NCBI RefSeq assembly: GCF_027596085.1
Contig: NC_072451.1
Span: 6,233,013-6,297,012, forward strand
Length of the DNA: 64,000 nt
Source: Anoplopoma fimbria
Lineage: Eukaryota; Chordata; Actinopteri; Perciformes; Anoplopomatidae
Direction: 5' to 3'
Part shown: positions 51,401-60,669 of the stretch, piece after piece
Numbering within the stretch: the stretch's first letter is position 1
How the letters are laid out: every line of letters begins with the position of its first letter
Translations under genes and position numbers: made by a program
Notes under the pieces: generated by a model
What the model was told of the DNA's origin: nothing
What the model saw: only the letters and a program-made list of their open reading frames with translations
The model's database searches: none

Positions 51401-54259
51401 GAGCAGGACACGAGCACTGCCATATTGTTCTTCCAAGATTTTGGCCCAAGTTCCTGCAATGTGAAGCAACAATGTCCCCCAAGGACAATAAAAATGTTGC
51501 CAGCGTATTGTTTATGGAGAGAAATGCACAAAACACAATCCATATGTAAACTGCAATCGCAGACAAAGCACTGGGTGGGATTACCTTGTAATTAAAAAGC
51601 TTCTATTGGCAAACTTCAAAGAGCATGTTAGAATTAGTTTCAATCAAAAAAACAGAATGAATATAACTGTTCGACAAGTTGAGCTGTATCTGCTGACTCA
51701 ATGCCCAGTGAGATGTTTTACCATGGCTCTGGTTGTTTGTTTTTTTTAAATCCAAAGCTGCAGCTTTACTTAAAAAGCTTTACTTAAAAAAACCCATATA
51801 GAACAAGGATGACTGTATTATCAGACATGTATTTCACAGTTATTTAGAATATTAACAGCTTTCAGTTTGAACCTGCCAGCTGACTGTGGTCTTTCCATGT
51901 TGAGTTGCATGTTGAAACTCAGAAATGACAGATCATCCCATGCTGTAACTGCATTATTGGAAATCTATGCATACTTACAAAACAAACAGGGTTCCCACGT
52001 GTCCTGGAAAACCTGGAACACATAATTCAAGTTTCCTCTAGCTGAGAATAAACTACTAAAGTTATGTTCAAGAACTTATCAAGGTTCAATTAGTAGTTTA
52101 TGGACCGGAGTATTTTAAACTGGCTACTCTTGGTTGTGTTGTGGAAACGCTGTGAACACATCCCCAAGTCTGGTCACATGGTCGCACTTCCAGGTTGGAT
52201 GGCATTTACATAACGTTGCTTTCTTCCAAACTTTCAAACGGTTAATAATTTGGTTGCTAAAATGGTTGCGCAATTTCTAAGCATGTAAGAGATGATTTAA
52301 TAGATCCGTTATAGCCACATCTTTTAAATCAGACTTCTGCAGAGAGGAACATTAGTGTATTGCGTTCTGGAAAATGATCTCTAGAAAGCAGTGGGAACCC
52401 TGTAAAAGACCAGCATTCACATTTTTGCTGGATGGCTTTTGTTTCTAATCAAAATCCAATTTGAAAGCAAAGGCCACTTATGCATCATAGTAATATTTTG
52501 AACACAGGCAAATATATCCACTGTTGATTCAAATATTTTCGGCATTTTTATGCTTTATTTAGCAAACAAAGAACAAAAAAATCCTCTCTTGCTCTGGTTA
52601 AAAAAAGCATCAGCCCTCCCAGGTGCATGCTGGTCCTGTACCTGCCTACCTTTATAAAAACCTGAGCCTGGTGTCCATAGTAGCGCTGCTAATTCTTACA
52701 AAACATGATAATCTAAACATATACCAAGCAAGAGAACATAGAATATCTAACTTAATACTTGTAAAATATCTCGAACTAATCAAATACTCAAATGAAAAAA
52801 GGAGCTCTTATGATATCTAATGAAAACATACTCATTATGCAGGAGGACGACCACTGTCAGTGTTCTATCATTATATCTTATTATATTGAATTCTTACTGC
52901 TTCATAAATGACTTTAAAGAGGTTAGTGTAGCTGACTGAAGCAAGCTAAATTATATCATTTATACTGTTGGCTGATTTAATCTTGGCAATTCAGCAATAA
53001 TCATTTTATGTGAAATCCTAATAAGAATTATCTGCAGCTGTCAGATAAAGTGAAATATAGAGTACAAAATCTCCTTTTAAAATATAGGAAAGTAGAAATA
53101 TAAGATAGCGTAACTCCTACTTTAACTCAAATACATCTGAGCAGAATCTCTTGAGAATTGAATCCTATGAGGAAACAGAACTAAGACAGAATATTTCCAT
53201 GTGCCGTAGGCGACAATACAGATATTATATTACAGTCAGTGCTTGTGATTGACATGAGGGAGTTTGATATCGTCACCTCTGTCAGAGTCAGAGTGGGGAT
53301 TTAAAGGAAAACTGGAGAGGTGACAATCTTCCTGTTACACTCTGACGTCTCATGAATATTGGCTCTGATTTTGAAAGATCTTTTTTCTATGCCTAATATC
53401 ACAGTGAGACTTCTTGTGTACGGCATGTTAAACATTAATTCTTGTGCCGTAATTAATCCGATTGCTGTGTCACAGTAGTAATTACAGTGGCAGGAACAGT
53501 TACAGATACATATTCATGTGAGAGCGTAGCCGGCTGTCTACCTGAGGAGTCGGTCTGGAAACTGACTGGCTCACTGTGCAGCTTTTGTTTATTCAGTTCA
53601 ACACTAATTGAATCACTGAAGCCAAAGCTATTTCAGGTGAATAGCTGTGGCTTGTTAAATGTCCTAATGGCAGAAATAACAAGTTTCTATCTCAGAACAG
53701 CTTCTAGCTGCTGACATGCTCCATTTCTCACTGGCTTAAATGTATCTTATTCATAAAATAGTGAAATAAAGAGGATATCAGTATTTGTTTTGCTGTTTTA
53801 GTTAAAGTTTGACTCTATTCTTTTAGGCAGTCCTGTGGAGATACAAGTTCTCCCAACTAAAAGGATCGTCTGATGATGGAAAAAGCAAGATCAAGTTTTT
53901 ATTCCAAAATCAAGACTCCAAATCTATTGAAGCAAAGGTAATTCACTTTGAGGGAACTTTTAATGCTGCATGTCACGGAAACGGTTATCCAACAAGACAA
54001 TCGGAGCAACAAAGTTATAAAAAATACATGACTTGCTTATGTTTATTTTTCCTTTTTTTTCCTCTCTGTCTCTCAGGAGCTGGAGTTCTCAAACCTCTTC
54101 GCCGTGCTTCATTGTATTCACGCTTTCTTTGCTGCCAAAGTCGCTTGCCTTGACCCGATTTTTGTGGAGAGCCAAGGCAGCGCGTCGACCGCTGGGTTTC
54201 CTTCTCTTTGCAGCATCTCGTGTAATTCACAGACTCCTAAACTCAAATACGCCACCTGA
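33464..54259 (+). CDS. sntg1: Gamma-1-syntrophin, complete coding region, 17 exons
   Basis: Coding segments: 33464-33490, 36239-36373, 38690-38746, 38934-38991, 39071-39114, 39497-39538, 39848-39950, 40500-40582, 40894-41024, 42339-42468, 46856-46894, 48377-48493, 50057-50128, 50674-50826, 51011-51103, 53827-53937 and 54077-54259. All junctions are GT-AG and the frame stays open for 525 codons (human 517). The protein begins MDFKTSNEE, has a PDZ domain at about residues 57-140 with the GFGLSIKGG carboxylate-binding loop, a PH domain at about 284-400, and the conserved syntrophin-unique C-terminal region (WRYKFSQLKGSSDDGKSKIK, FSNLFAVLHCIHAFFAAKVA). Syntrophins are cytoplasmic adaptors that bind dystrophin or dystrobrevin and bring PDZ ligands to the membrane; the gamma-1 form is mainly neuronal in mammals. 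The last 25 residues differ most from human. No defect is visible. Identity is secure from near-complete agreement along the protein. Confidence 0.97.
34359..34916. mobile_element. Non-autonomous Tc1/mariner-pogo type DNA transposon
   Basis: Terminal inverted repeats CCGTATTTTCCGCACTATA (left) and its complement (right) are flanked by TA on both sides (34357-34358 and 34917-34918), the target duplication of Tc1/mariner/pogo elements. ATAAGGCGCAC motifs repeat inside both ends. The core carries a short piece of transposase on the minus strand. It lies in the first coding intron of sntg1. At 558 bases it is too short to encode a full transposase, so it must depend on another copy for movement. 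Confidence 0.85.
34489..34632 (-). pseudogene. Remnant of pogo-like transposase N terminus
   Basis: A 47-codon frame from ATG to TGA reads MAPVKRHAYDADFKLKAVSH, then REFNVNESMVRKWRK, the helix-turn-helix DNA-binding start typical of pogo/CENP-B-type transposases (Psq/HTH). The frame then stops and no DDE catalytic domain follows. It is a deletion remnant in a non-autonomous element and not a host gene. Confidence 0.75.
36239..36373 (+). CDS. sntg1: sntg1 coding exon 2
   Basis: Encodes residues 10-54 (45 codons, phase 0 on both sides), including HLAKDILTIQEQDVICVSGE, almost identical to human. This is the N-terminal part of the split PH-like region in front of the PDZ domain. Donor gtaagt. 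Confidence 0.95.
36440..36680 (+). repeat. Interspersed teleost repeat fragment
   Basis: ctgtctgtctgtgtgtctgt, tctcaacaaccgttcatccg, atccacttcacacttgg and aaccccacaaagtgcag form a sequence I recognise as high-copy in percomorph genomes. It starts just after sntg1 exon 2, in the intron. Family name not known to me. Confidence 0.4.
38690..38746 (+). CDS. sntg1: sntg1 coding exon 3 (start of PDZ)
   Basis: Nineteen codons, residues 55-73, beginning ERTVTIRRQT and ending GGFGLSIK, which contains the PDZ carboxylate-binding loop. Acceptor ctcttccag, donor gtaatt. Confidence 0.95.
38934..38991 (+). CDS. sntg1: sntg1 coding exon 4 (PDZ)
   Basis: Encodes GGAEHKIPVVISKISKEQK plus one base of the next codon (phase 1). 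PDZ strand and linker. Acceptor tccttag, donor gtatat. Confidence 0.93.
39071..39114 (+). CDS. sntg1: sntg1 coding exon 5 (PDZ)
   Basis: Completes the split alanine codon, then ELSGLLFIGDGILQ, the PDZ segment that carries the conserved GD turn. Acceptor acttccag, donor gtaaaa. Confidence 0.94.
39497..39538 (+). CDS. sntg1: sntg1 coding exon 6 (PDZ)
   Basis: Fourteen codons, INGINVRSYRHEEV, the PDZ helix that lines the ligand groove. Acceptor gtttccag, donor gtaagc. Confidence 0.93.
39848..39950 (+). CDS. sntg1: sntg1 coding exon 7 (end of PDZ)
   Basis: Encodes VQVLRNAGEEVTLTVSFLKK and the linker FLKLPLCEDCT, ending in phase 1 within a cysteine codon. Acceptor attccag, donor gtaaga. Confidence 0.95.
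40500..40582 (+). CDS. sntg1: sntg1 coding exon 8 (linker)
   Basis: Encodes IPSDQSSGTSSPLCDSGLHL and NYHPNNT, the serine-rich linker between PDZ and PH domains, nearly invariant with human. Acceptor acattcag, donor gtactt. Confidence 0.95.
40894..41024 (+). CDS. sntg1: sntg1 coding exon 9
   Basis: Encodes DTLSCSSWPTSPGLRWEKRW and the following DLRLIPLLHSRLSQY segment, ending in phase 2 inside an arginine codon. Acceptor cacttctgcag, donor gtgagc. Confidence 0.95.
42339..42468 (+). CDS. sntg1: sntg1 coding exon 10
   Basis: Completes the split arginine codon, then KNAFQVIAVDGVCSGVIQF and the DCLDWLQAIASNIS helix typical of the end of a PH-like fold. Acceptor ttctttcag, donor gtgagt. Confidence 0.95.
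43540..43935 (+). repeat. Interspersed teleost repeat (gctaacatgctaac / gtcaggggatcac family)
   Basis: Starts with agctaaatgctaacgtcagc, continues with catgctaacatac, gcatgctt, ttagcattaaacacaaagtg and aaaccaaagtattgg, and ends with a diverged version of the segment seen at 9545-9760. It occupies part of the large sntg1 intron between exons 10 and 11. Confidence 0.55.
44080..44215 (+). mobile_element. LINE- or SINE-type 3' tail fragment
   Basis: The segment ends ATCTCCCCATTGGGACGAAT AAAGTGATTTT (written in two parts), which closely resembles the tail of the SINE at 63701-63930 (ATTTCCCCATTGTGGGACTA, then ATAAAG). The upstream part is T-rich and no tRNA head is visible, so it is probably a 5'-truncated copy in an sntg1 intron. 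Confidence 0.4.
46856..46894 (+). CDS. sntg1: sntg1 coding exon 11 (39-base microexon)
   Basis: Only 13 codons, VKKINRNFPVNQQ, matching IKKINRNFPVNQQ of human SNTG1 and so easily missed by gene finders. It is flanked by introns of 4.4 kb and 1.5 kb. Acceptor aacag, donor gtaaga. Confidence 0.92.
47989..48195 (+). repeat. Direct repeat left of sntg1 exon 12
   Basis: Begins ttgccagattgagctggttt and shares gcccag, gggctac/tggctactttt, gatgggaaa, atttggtggggttt, actaaacaagctgt and cacagat, in that order, with 49036-49245. Same strand, about 1.05 kb apart, with many single-base differences. Confidence 0.75.
48377..48493 (+). CDS. sntg1: sntg1 coding exon 12 (PH domain start)
   Basis: Thirty-nine codons, IIYMGWVDEKEQDSVHDRMY through SLFKFSAPP, phase 0 on both sides, so skipping it would keep the frame. 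Copies of one repeat lie in the introns on each side (47989-48195 and 49036-49245). Confidence 0.95.
49036..49245 (+). repeat. Direct repeat right of sntg1 exon 12
   Basis: Second copy of the element at 47989-48195. A further related piece (gtcaatctcatctggcaacg) follows at about 49503, suggesting the right copy is part of a longer element of about 500 bases. Confidence 0.7.
50057..50128 (+). CDS. sntg1: sntg1 coding exon 13 (PH domain)
   Basis: Twenty-four codons, VTTWDWTRAEKSFTVYEIMC then KISK. Acceptor atttttcag, donor gtaagg. Confidence 0.95.
50674..50826 (+). CDS. sntg1: sntg1 coding exon 14 (PH domain)
   Basis: Fifty-one codons, from DNDLLDKRKHCFSVQTESGE to MATFLEVERIQ; includes the final amphipathic helix of the PH domain. 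Acceptor ttatcttag, donor gtcggc (weak). Confidence 0.95.
51011..51103 (+). CDS. sntg1: sntg1 coding exon 15
   Basis: Thirty-one codons, CKTYACIMESHLMGLTVDFS then MGFVCFDAASK, start of the syntrophin-unique region. Acceptor attctgtag, donor gtgagt. Confidence 0.95.
51104..53826 (+). other. sntg1: sntg1 intron between exons 15 and 16
   Basis: A 2.7 kb intron with the hAT-like element at 51987-52402. I see nothing else in it. Confidence 0.85.
51987..52402. mobile_element. hAT-like non-autonomous DNA transposon
   Basis: The 416-base segment starts CAGGGTTCCCAC and ends GTGGGAACCCTG, perfect 12-base inverted ends of the CAGGG type seen in hAT elements. No clean 8-base target duplication is visible, so it is either old or mis-bounded. 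It lies in the sntg1 intron between exons 15 and 16. Confidence 0.6.
53827..53937 (+). CDS. sntg1: sntg1 coding exon 16 (syntrophin-unique region)
   Basis: Thirty-seven codons, beginning AVLWRYKFSQLKGSSDDGKS; this C-terminal region is needed for dystrophin or dystrobrevin binding in syntrophins. Acceptor cttttag, donor gtaatt. Confidence 0.95.
54077..54259 (+). CDS. sntg1: sntg1 last coding exon (syntrophin-unique region, stop)
   Basis: Sixty codons and TGA. ELEFSNLFAVLHCIHAFFAA is conserved; the tail after residue about 500 (ESQGSASTAGFPSL, ending KLKYAT) has diverged from human, which ends SKAKYTT. Acceptor gtctctcag. Confidence 0.95.
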   Translation, partial: ELEFSNLFAVLHCIHAFFAAKVACLDPIFVESQGSASTAGFPSLCSISCNSQTPKLKYAT

Positions 54260-55885
54260 CCAGCTGCCGCCCTCCCCTCACTCACTATAAAAGGATGCTG
54301 CATTGAAGTTGTGACTGTGGCCTAAAAAGGAGGACAGGAGAACTGAAATTACATTATGAGATTACTATAAAAGACCTCTTTGAGAGTGATATACTTGATA
54401 TTGTGGAAGACGTTTCAGATTTCTGGAATACTCGTTGACTTAAACATGAACCTCTACTTTGAGACGCTTCACGAAGAGACTTTGGACACAAAATGTGCGA
54501 TTCTAATATGTTTTTAAATTTTAAAGTCGTCCTCTTGATCCTTGGACGTCCTTATGAGCAACACATCTCAAAGAAAAATGCAGTTCTTTTCCCACGGTAG
54601 CCTGCTTTTTTAATGTTATTTCATTCAAGATTTGGAGAGTTAAAAACAGAGTTTAGCCTTTTTTGTTTCACATCGGACAGTAAATCACTTGAACTTCTGT
54701 GAGGATTTGCCTGGACAATGATATGATGATGCTTTCTATATTTCATTTCTTTGTGTGTTCTTGAGGTGAAAACTTTAACCTACATTCATACTTGAATTAA
54801 TTAGATATTACATTTCTCTGGAGTGTAATGAGAGCCCAACTAAAAGCTAAAACATAAATCTGATTTAAGAGTTTAGATACATTTACACGGATGTTTGCTG
54901 GCACCTTTTGGTCAGATGAAATGAATGCTTTACATGTATTTGTGTGCGAATATACCGAGTAACCTCCTTTTATTTTTCTCTATGTATAGACATAAACCCA
55001 CAAGCTGAGGTCAGAAGGCTGAATGAAGGCGTAGTTTTTATTGTATGGATGAAACAATCACAGACCACACAACTATAATCCGACAATACGACTCTTAACA
55101 TGATTAGAAAACACCTTTTATAATGTTTTTTTGCATTTAGACCACAAAACTCTATTATGTAAATAAACACTGACATTCAGATGAACTCAAAGAATTATGA
55201 ATTTTGGGATTACGTGTAGGGATTATGGCATTTGTTAATTTGATGTGCACGACAGACGACCAGGTGGAAACCTCTTTTCATCATCTTCTCAATCGACCAG
55301 GAGAATAAAATCCACTATGGTGTCTTTTTTGGAATATTTTCTTTTAACTCCAGCTTGTAAATATGACAACTTTGCATTGACTATTAAAGAAAAAAATAAC
55401 ACCGTGAGGGACAGAGATATGTAGCGTTGTGGCCTCCAAAAGGTTTGAGATGCCCCTTTAAACTTCTCTCTTTGTTAAACTGTTTATAAATGCAGCAGAG
55501 TGACAACTAACCTATCATACTCGAAAGAAGAGTTCAGGTCAATTAGCGCAATTAGTCATGCTCTTACCTTCCATTTACAAAGCAGACTCCGAACAGAAGA
55601 GGCCCATGGGTAAGTAAACTCTAGAGGATAGCAAATTAAGCGGGGTCAGTGGAGTGCTTTGCACAGCGCGGGGCTTGTTAAGCTGACATGAGTGTCTGAG
55701 GGAGACTAATGGCGGTGCAGTCTATGCAAAGAAAGTCTGAGCGATGCTTCTGTGCTTTAAAAATGATCTCGGCTGCACACACTCATGTCGCAGGATCTAG
55801 AGAGTGAGGTTTATTTTATTTTTTGCAGATGTTTTATTAACAAATATTCTGTGTGATAAATTAATAAATAAGACCTTTTATAACA
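54260..55885 (+). other. sntg1: Probable sntg1 3' untranslated region
   Basis: About 1.6 kb of AT-rich non-coding DNA after the sntg1 stop. AATAAA at 55863-55868 is a plausible final polyadenylation signal; earlier AATAAA hexamers, for example within 55155-55170, could give shorter transcripts. The end is inferred from these hexamers only. Confidence 0.45.
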
Positions 55886-56109
55886 TGGCTCACTTGTGCT
55901 GGGTTTTATTTTTCACGAATGGGGGTTTTCACGGTTTTAACACATGAAGTTCAGTTCACATCTCGTGAAGAGAACTGAAATCACAATTTTACATGTTTTT
56001 CAGTTGTTCATTTGCAAATAAATTTGATTTAATTTCATTTAAAAGTGAGTTATGCTTTCTGTTCTTAAATGTTGCTATTTTCTTGTAAGTAGTACAGCTT
56101 TTAATATAC

Positions 56110-56195
56110 TTCACTACACTTAAAGAAATTGACATTTTGACGTCTTGCACAGAGTTAGATGAGAAGATTTATACTCTGGGAAGAAAGTGGAATAA
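56110..56195 (+). repeat. Fragment of the ttagcttagc repeat family end
   Basis: Contains gagttagatgagaagat, the complement of the ctcatctaact segment near 7760 and of the related end of the copy at 3545-3715. Short and degraded. Confidence 0.4.
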
Positions 56196-57126
56196 GTTTT
56201 GAACTATTTCTTTTAATGACATGTAAGTAGTACAACTTAAAAATATACTGTATACCTGATTACACTTGGGTGCACTCGACTGACTTTTGAGACACCATTT
56301 AATTATGAAGTCTATTGAAAAACACTTTTGTACTCAATATTAAAATACTTAAAATAGATCTTAATTTACTCAAATCGATATTTCAGTCAAGATATTTACA
56401 AATTTAAAGAAATGGTCCATAGTTATAGCAAAAATAAGTGAGGTTAAATACAATTTAGGGGGTTTAATGAGAAAACAGTTAAGTGCATTTCAGTTTGGTC
56501 GACTATATGCAGTGATGAAAGTAACAAATAACTTTTTTCTCGTTACTGTACCCAAGTTGTATTTGTGTCCTTTTTTGTTTTTGAGGTATTTTTCTTAATC
56601 TAGAATTTTTATGTATGTTTATTTTTTCTGATGTAATTTGCTTCATTTTAAGTCTGTTAAACAGTAAAAACTAAAATCACATGAACAGTCCTGACACACT
56701 GAGAATGGAACAAAAGAAAATGAAACGAATCAGCAGCTGCAGCAGACAAGAAGCTCCACCAGGTGTGTTTGTTCTGTTCACCTGTCTGTTTGAGGATCCA
56801 GGTGTGTCAATTACATCATTATGGGTTATGGTGAGCATACATGTAACTTGGCATAGTTCTTAAGAATGTTGCATCTGCCTTAATTAGTCATTAGTGTAAT
56901 GCACCACCCAGCGAGCACGTTGAGCGACCCAACTCAAACACACCCATGTGTTGCGTCATCAACAGGTGAACTTCGTCTGTCTGGCTAATTGCTAATTGCT
57001 AAATGCCAGAATGTTCCTCCAGCAGGGATTTCTAAAAATGTACTGAGGAACTTTGACCTTCAGTGAGGTGTGTGAGGACTTCCTGGTGTTTATCTGCAGA
57101 GCCTGAGTCAGCAGACCTCAGTGGGC

Positions 57127-57737
57127 AAGAGAGACTTGAGTGGACTGGTTATACTGGGACAGAGAGACTTGTGGACTGGACTGGGACAGAGACTGACTTA
57201 TACTGGGGGACAGAGAGACTGAGTGGACTGGTTATACTGGGACAGAGAGACTGGTTATACTGGGACAGTGGACTGGTTATACTGGGACAGAGAGACTGTG
57301 TGGACTGGTTATACTGGGACAGAGAGACTTGAGTGGACTGGTTATACTGGGACAGAGAGACTGTGTGGACTGGTTATACTGGGACAGAGAGACTTGAGTG
57401 GACTGGTTATACTGGGACAGAGAGACTTGAGTGGACTGGTTATACTGGGACAGAGAGACTTGAGTGGACTGGTTATACTGGGACAGAGAGACTTGAGTGG
57501 ACTGGTTATACTGGGACAGAGAGACTGAGTGGACTGGTTATACTGGGACAGAGAGACTGAGTGGACTGGTTATACTGGGACAGAGAGACTGAGTGGACTG
57601 GTTATACTGGGACAGAGAGACTTGAGTGGACTGGTTATACTGGGACAGAGAGACTTGAGTGGACTGGTTATACTGGGACAGAGAGACTTGAGTGGACTGG
57701 TTATACTGGGACAGAGAGACTGTGTGGACTGGTTATG
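57127..57737 (+). repeat. Minisatellite, about 19 units of 32-33 bp
   Basis: The unit is close to ggttatactgggacagagag followed by act(t)gagtggact. Most units are 33 or 32 bases long depending on one T; the first four units are irregular or shortened. Three variants alternate (acttgagtgg, actgagtgg, actgtgtgg) in blocks. There are no unique spacers, so it is not a CRISPR array. Frames that run through it are a by-product of unit lengths near a multiple of three. It lies between the 3' ends of sntg1 and pcmtd1. Confidence 0.95.
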
Positions 57738-59199
57738 TTCTGCATTGAGAGTGAAGGAGCAGACGAGTTGTGGAGAACTTCCTGGTGCACGATCGTCATC
57801 AGACAGGTGAGTACATCATCAACGCACCCATCGCGATGGTTGTCATGGTTGTCGCTAGGCAACGTGGTGTCGTGTGCATGCAGTGTGTTTTTGTGGCTGC
57901 TGTCGCTCTGTAGTTAAAGTTGCACGTGTCTGGTCCGATGTTGCTTTGGCTGAATATTTTCGTTGCACCCGCCGTGGTGTCCATTTTTATTTTTGTCCTC
58001 TTTTCTGGTCATCAGTTGTTTGCAAGTTTCGTCTTTAAAGGAGTACATTTTTTGGTTTGGTCAGAGAGGCTCTGTGGTGTGATGTGTAGCCTGGTTGTTT
58101 TGTTAATGTACTCTATTTTATTTTATAAAGACATTCTTTAATTTAATAGACAATCATAAAGCATCATCATCATAAACAATTTTTTCTTTACCCTTCCTCT
58201 GATCTTCTTCCTTTTTTTAAATGTAACTCAAGTACATTTTTTTACAGAAACATGAATAAAATATCTTTTTTGAAGTAGAAATCTTTTCCTTGTGTAAAAT
58301 ACTCTATAACTCTTTCCATTCCTGCCTAACAGTTGATCATTTACACATGTAGTTATCTCAGCCTGCATGGGACTTTGGAGAGTTTTAAGCAGGAAACTTG
58401 AATTTTATTAAAGTTGCTATGCTTTATAAGAATAAGAGTACCCAACTCCTGTGTAGTTTGACCCATTCTAGAGATTACAATCAAGACATATCTCTGCTGT
58501 TCCAATTTTGAGTACCTCTTTGCATTAAGCAAAGTAGTATTTAAGAAATGTTAATATTTTACAATGAATTAAAGGTTCAAAAGGTGATTTTACAATCCAA
58601 CTAGTCTCTATGGAAACATACATCTTGCACTCATGTTAACTTTACTTTTCCTACATGCAAAGCAGGGATGTATATCATACAGACTGTATATTAACTTAAT
58701 GTCACCATAATATTCCACTATAGATTTGTATCACATACACTGTGTTGGGTTTTTTAAGACAAGAGCCTGTTAAATGTTCTTGCACTGCATCAAGTAACAA
58801 CAGAAGTAATTGTAATTGTTTATTTGACATTACACTGCCACTGCCTGTCACTAATTCTATTAACTCTTCTTATTGTTGGATCAACACAAGCTTTAAGTTT
58901 TCTATTTGTGTCATACTCTAGCAAATGGAATTACATTTTTAAGCCTATGTACAGTGAGGTCCAAGAATTCGTTCATCTTGCGCTTTACCTCTGTTTCCTC
59001 CAGAGAAAGTTAGGCGACTTCTGCAAAACATCAAGTACATTTTTACTAAAAATCTGTTGTGCAAAAAAATAAAAAAAATGTAAATATTATCACAAGCTTT
59101 TCAAGGATTCTGTTTGGCACTTATTTCTACTTCATATCTGCTTGCAACTAATTGACTCCTTGAAAACATCAGACACACTCTAGAAAAACATCTAACAAA

Positions 59200-60631
59200 T
59201 CAAACAAATGAGAAACAAAAGGAGCAGTTTCAATGAGCAGAAGAGGCATAACGTGATTGTGACCTTTTTATTTTTGTGCCAAACATTTACGGAGAAACAT
59301 CACATTTTCAAAAAATGAACTGCACGCACTATGATAAAATCAACCTGGGCCTGATAAACAGCGACACAACTGTTTTTGGCTCTTAACAAATGAACTTAAT
59401 ATAAAAGCACAGAATTGGTTATGACTGGCTCTTTTACCGGGTGCTTTTCTTTTTTTGTAGTCGAATGTCGTCCACATCAGACGTGATCACAGCAGTCCCA
59501 TTAACTTTGGTGCAAGGCGTGACCTGAGAGTCGAGGTTGTAGGTCCCCTGCTTTCAATACGTAATGTGCTCTCTGATTAGCAATTATGTTTTAGATAATG
59601 GTATATAAACCATTGCATGCCAGTAATTGGTCATGAGGATTTTAATGGACACTATGCAAATCAAAATGGGACTATGATGTTATTGGTAATTATAAGATGA
59701 GAAATTATTCCATTATTGCTTACTTGCAAAGCTTTTTCAATGAATGTATAAAAAAAAAAAAAAAAAAAAAACCTTACAGAAAATAATTGTTACCTCTGCA
59801 CACACAAACTACTAATAGAATAATCACTCCCGTTTTTTTTCAAACAAAATATTTTTCATTACACCAGAACAAAAATGAATATCTAAAGCACTATTATATC
59901 TTATCTATTGAAACAGACAGCAGTGGAGTTTTGATCTACAGAGTTCCCAGTGTCAAGATACAGTACAGCAAAAGGGCGCTACGACAAACCAAATCAAACT
60001 TTATGCAGAATCATATGATAACAATACACACATACATCACTTTTTTTTTTATATTGAATAGAATTAATATCAACAACATTCAACTCAGCTTTTGGAATAC
60101 TAAACGATGCATTCAAAGTAAGATGAACCAAATCTCCAAAGTCTGACTGTAAAGCATGAAGAAAAAAGTGTGACATCAATCAGTGATGTGTGGTTGTCTT
60201 CATATTTTTTTCACCGTGGAATGTTTTTTTGTAGAAATATACCTTTTTATATATATATATTTTTTTTTTAAGGTTAATTTCCTGTGCCAGAAAACTCACA
60301 GAAGTCCTAAAGTGATGCAGCATGTTGGCACTTATGAAGCCACCACTATCAGGGAAGTTCTGCAAGCGAATTGTACTTTGATTAAACAGGATTTACATCA
60401 CAACAAGTCCAGTCCGCAATACAAATGATTCATTTCTTTCTCACTTGAGGGCGGCAGACTAAAGGTGCTTCGTAGGACGCGTCTACAGTCCAGGATACAA
60501 AAGGCTTCAAAATCCTCAGCGATTCTGATTTGCATTGCTGTCGATTTTAAAAAACAAAACCAAAAAAAAAGCATTACTATACAGGATTTGAGATTTGTCT
60601 CAAGGCCATCTAATTGATTAATATTCTTTAA

Positions 60632-60669
<38 letters not shown>

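Larger units (their letters stand above)
55886..59199. other. Intergenic DNA between the convergent sntg1 and pcmtd1 genes
   Basis: Contains the minisatellite and a repeat fragment at 56110. No gene seen. Around 58955 the string acagtgaggtccaag resembles the tip of Tc1-like elements, but no matching inverted end was found. In human, PXDNL lies in the corresponding interval; nothing resembling a peroxidasin exon is visible here. Confidence 0.6.

Noticed and set aside
57127..57737. CRISPR-like regular array
   Set aside because: Units follow directly on each other with no unique spacers, and the genome is vertebrate.
57063..57917. Overlapping open frames with repeating GYTGTERL or SGLVILGQRD motifs
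   Set aside because: They are translations of the 32-33 bp minisatellite in different frames; no conserved start, splice sites or homology.
58948..58975. Possible Tc1-like transposon tip (acagtgaggtccaag)
   Set aside because: Only one short match and no inverted partner within several hundred bases.
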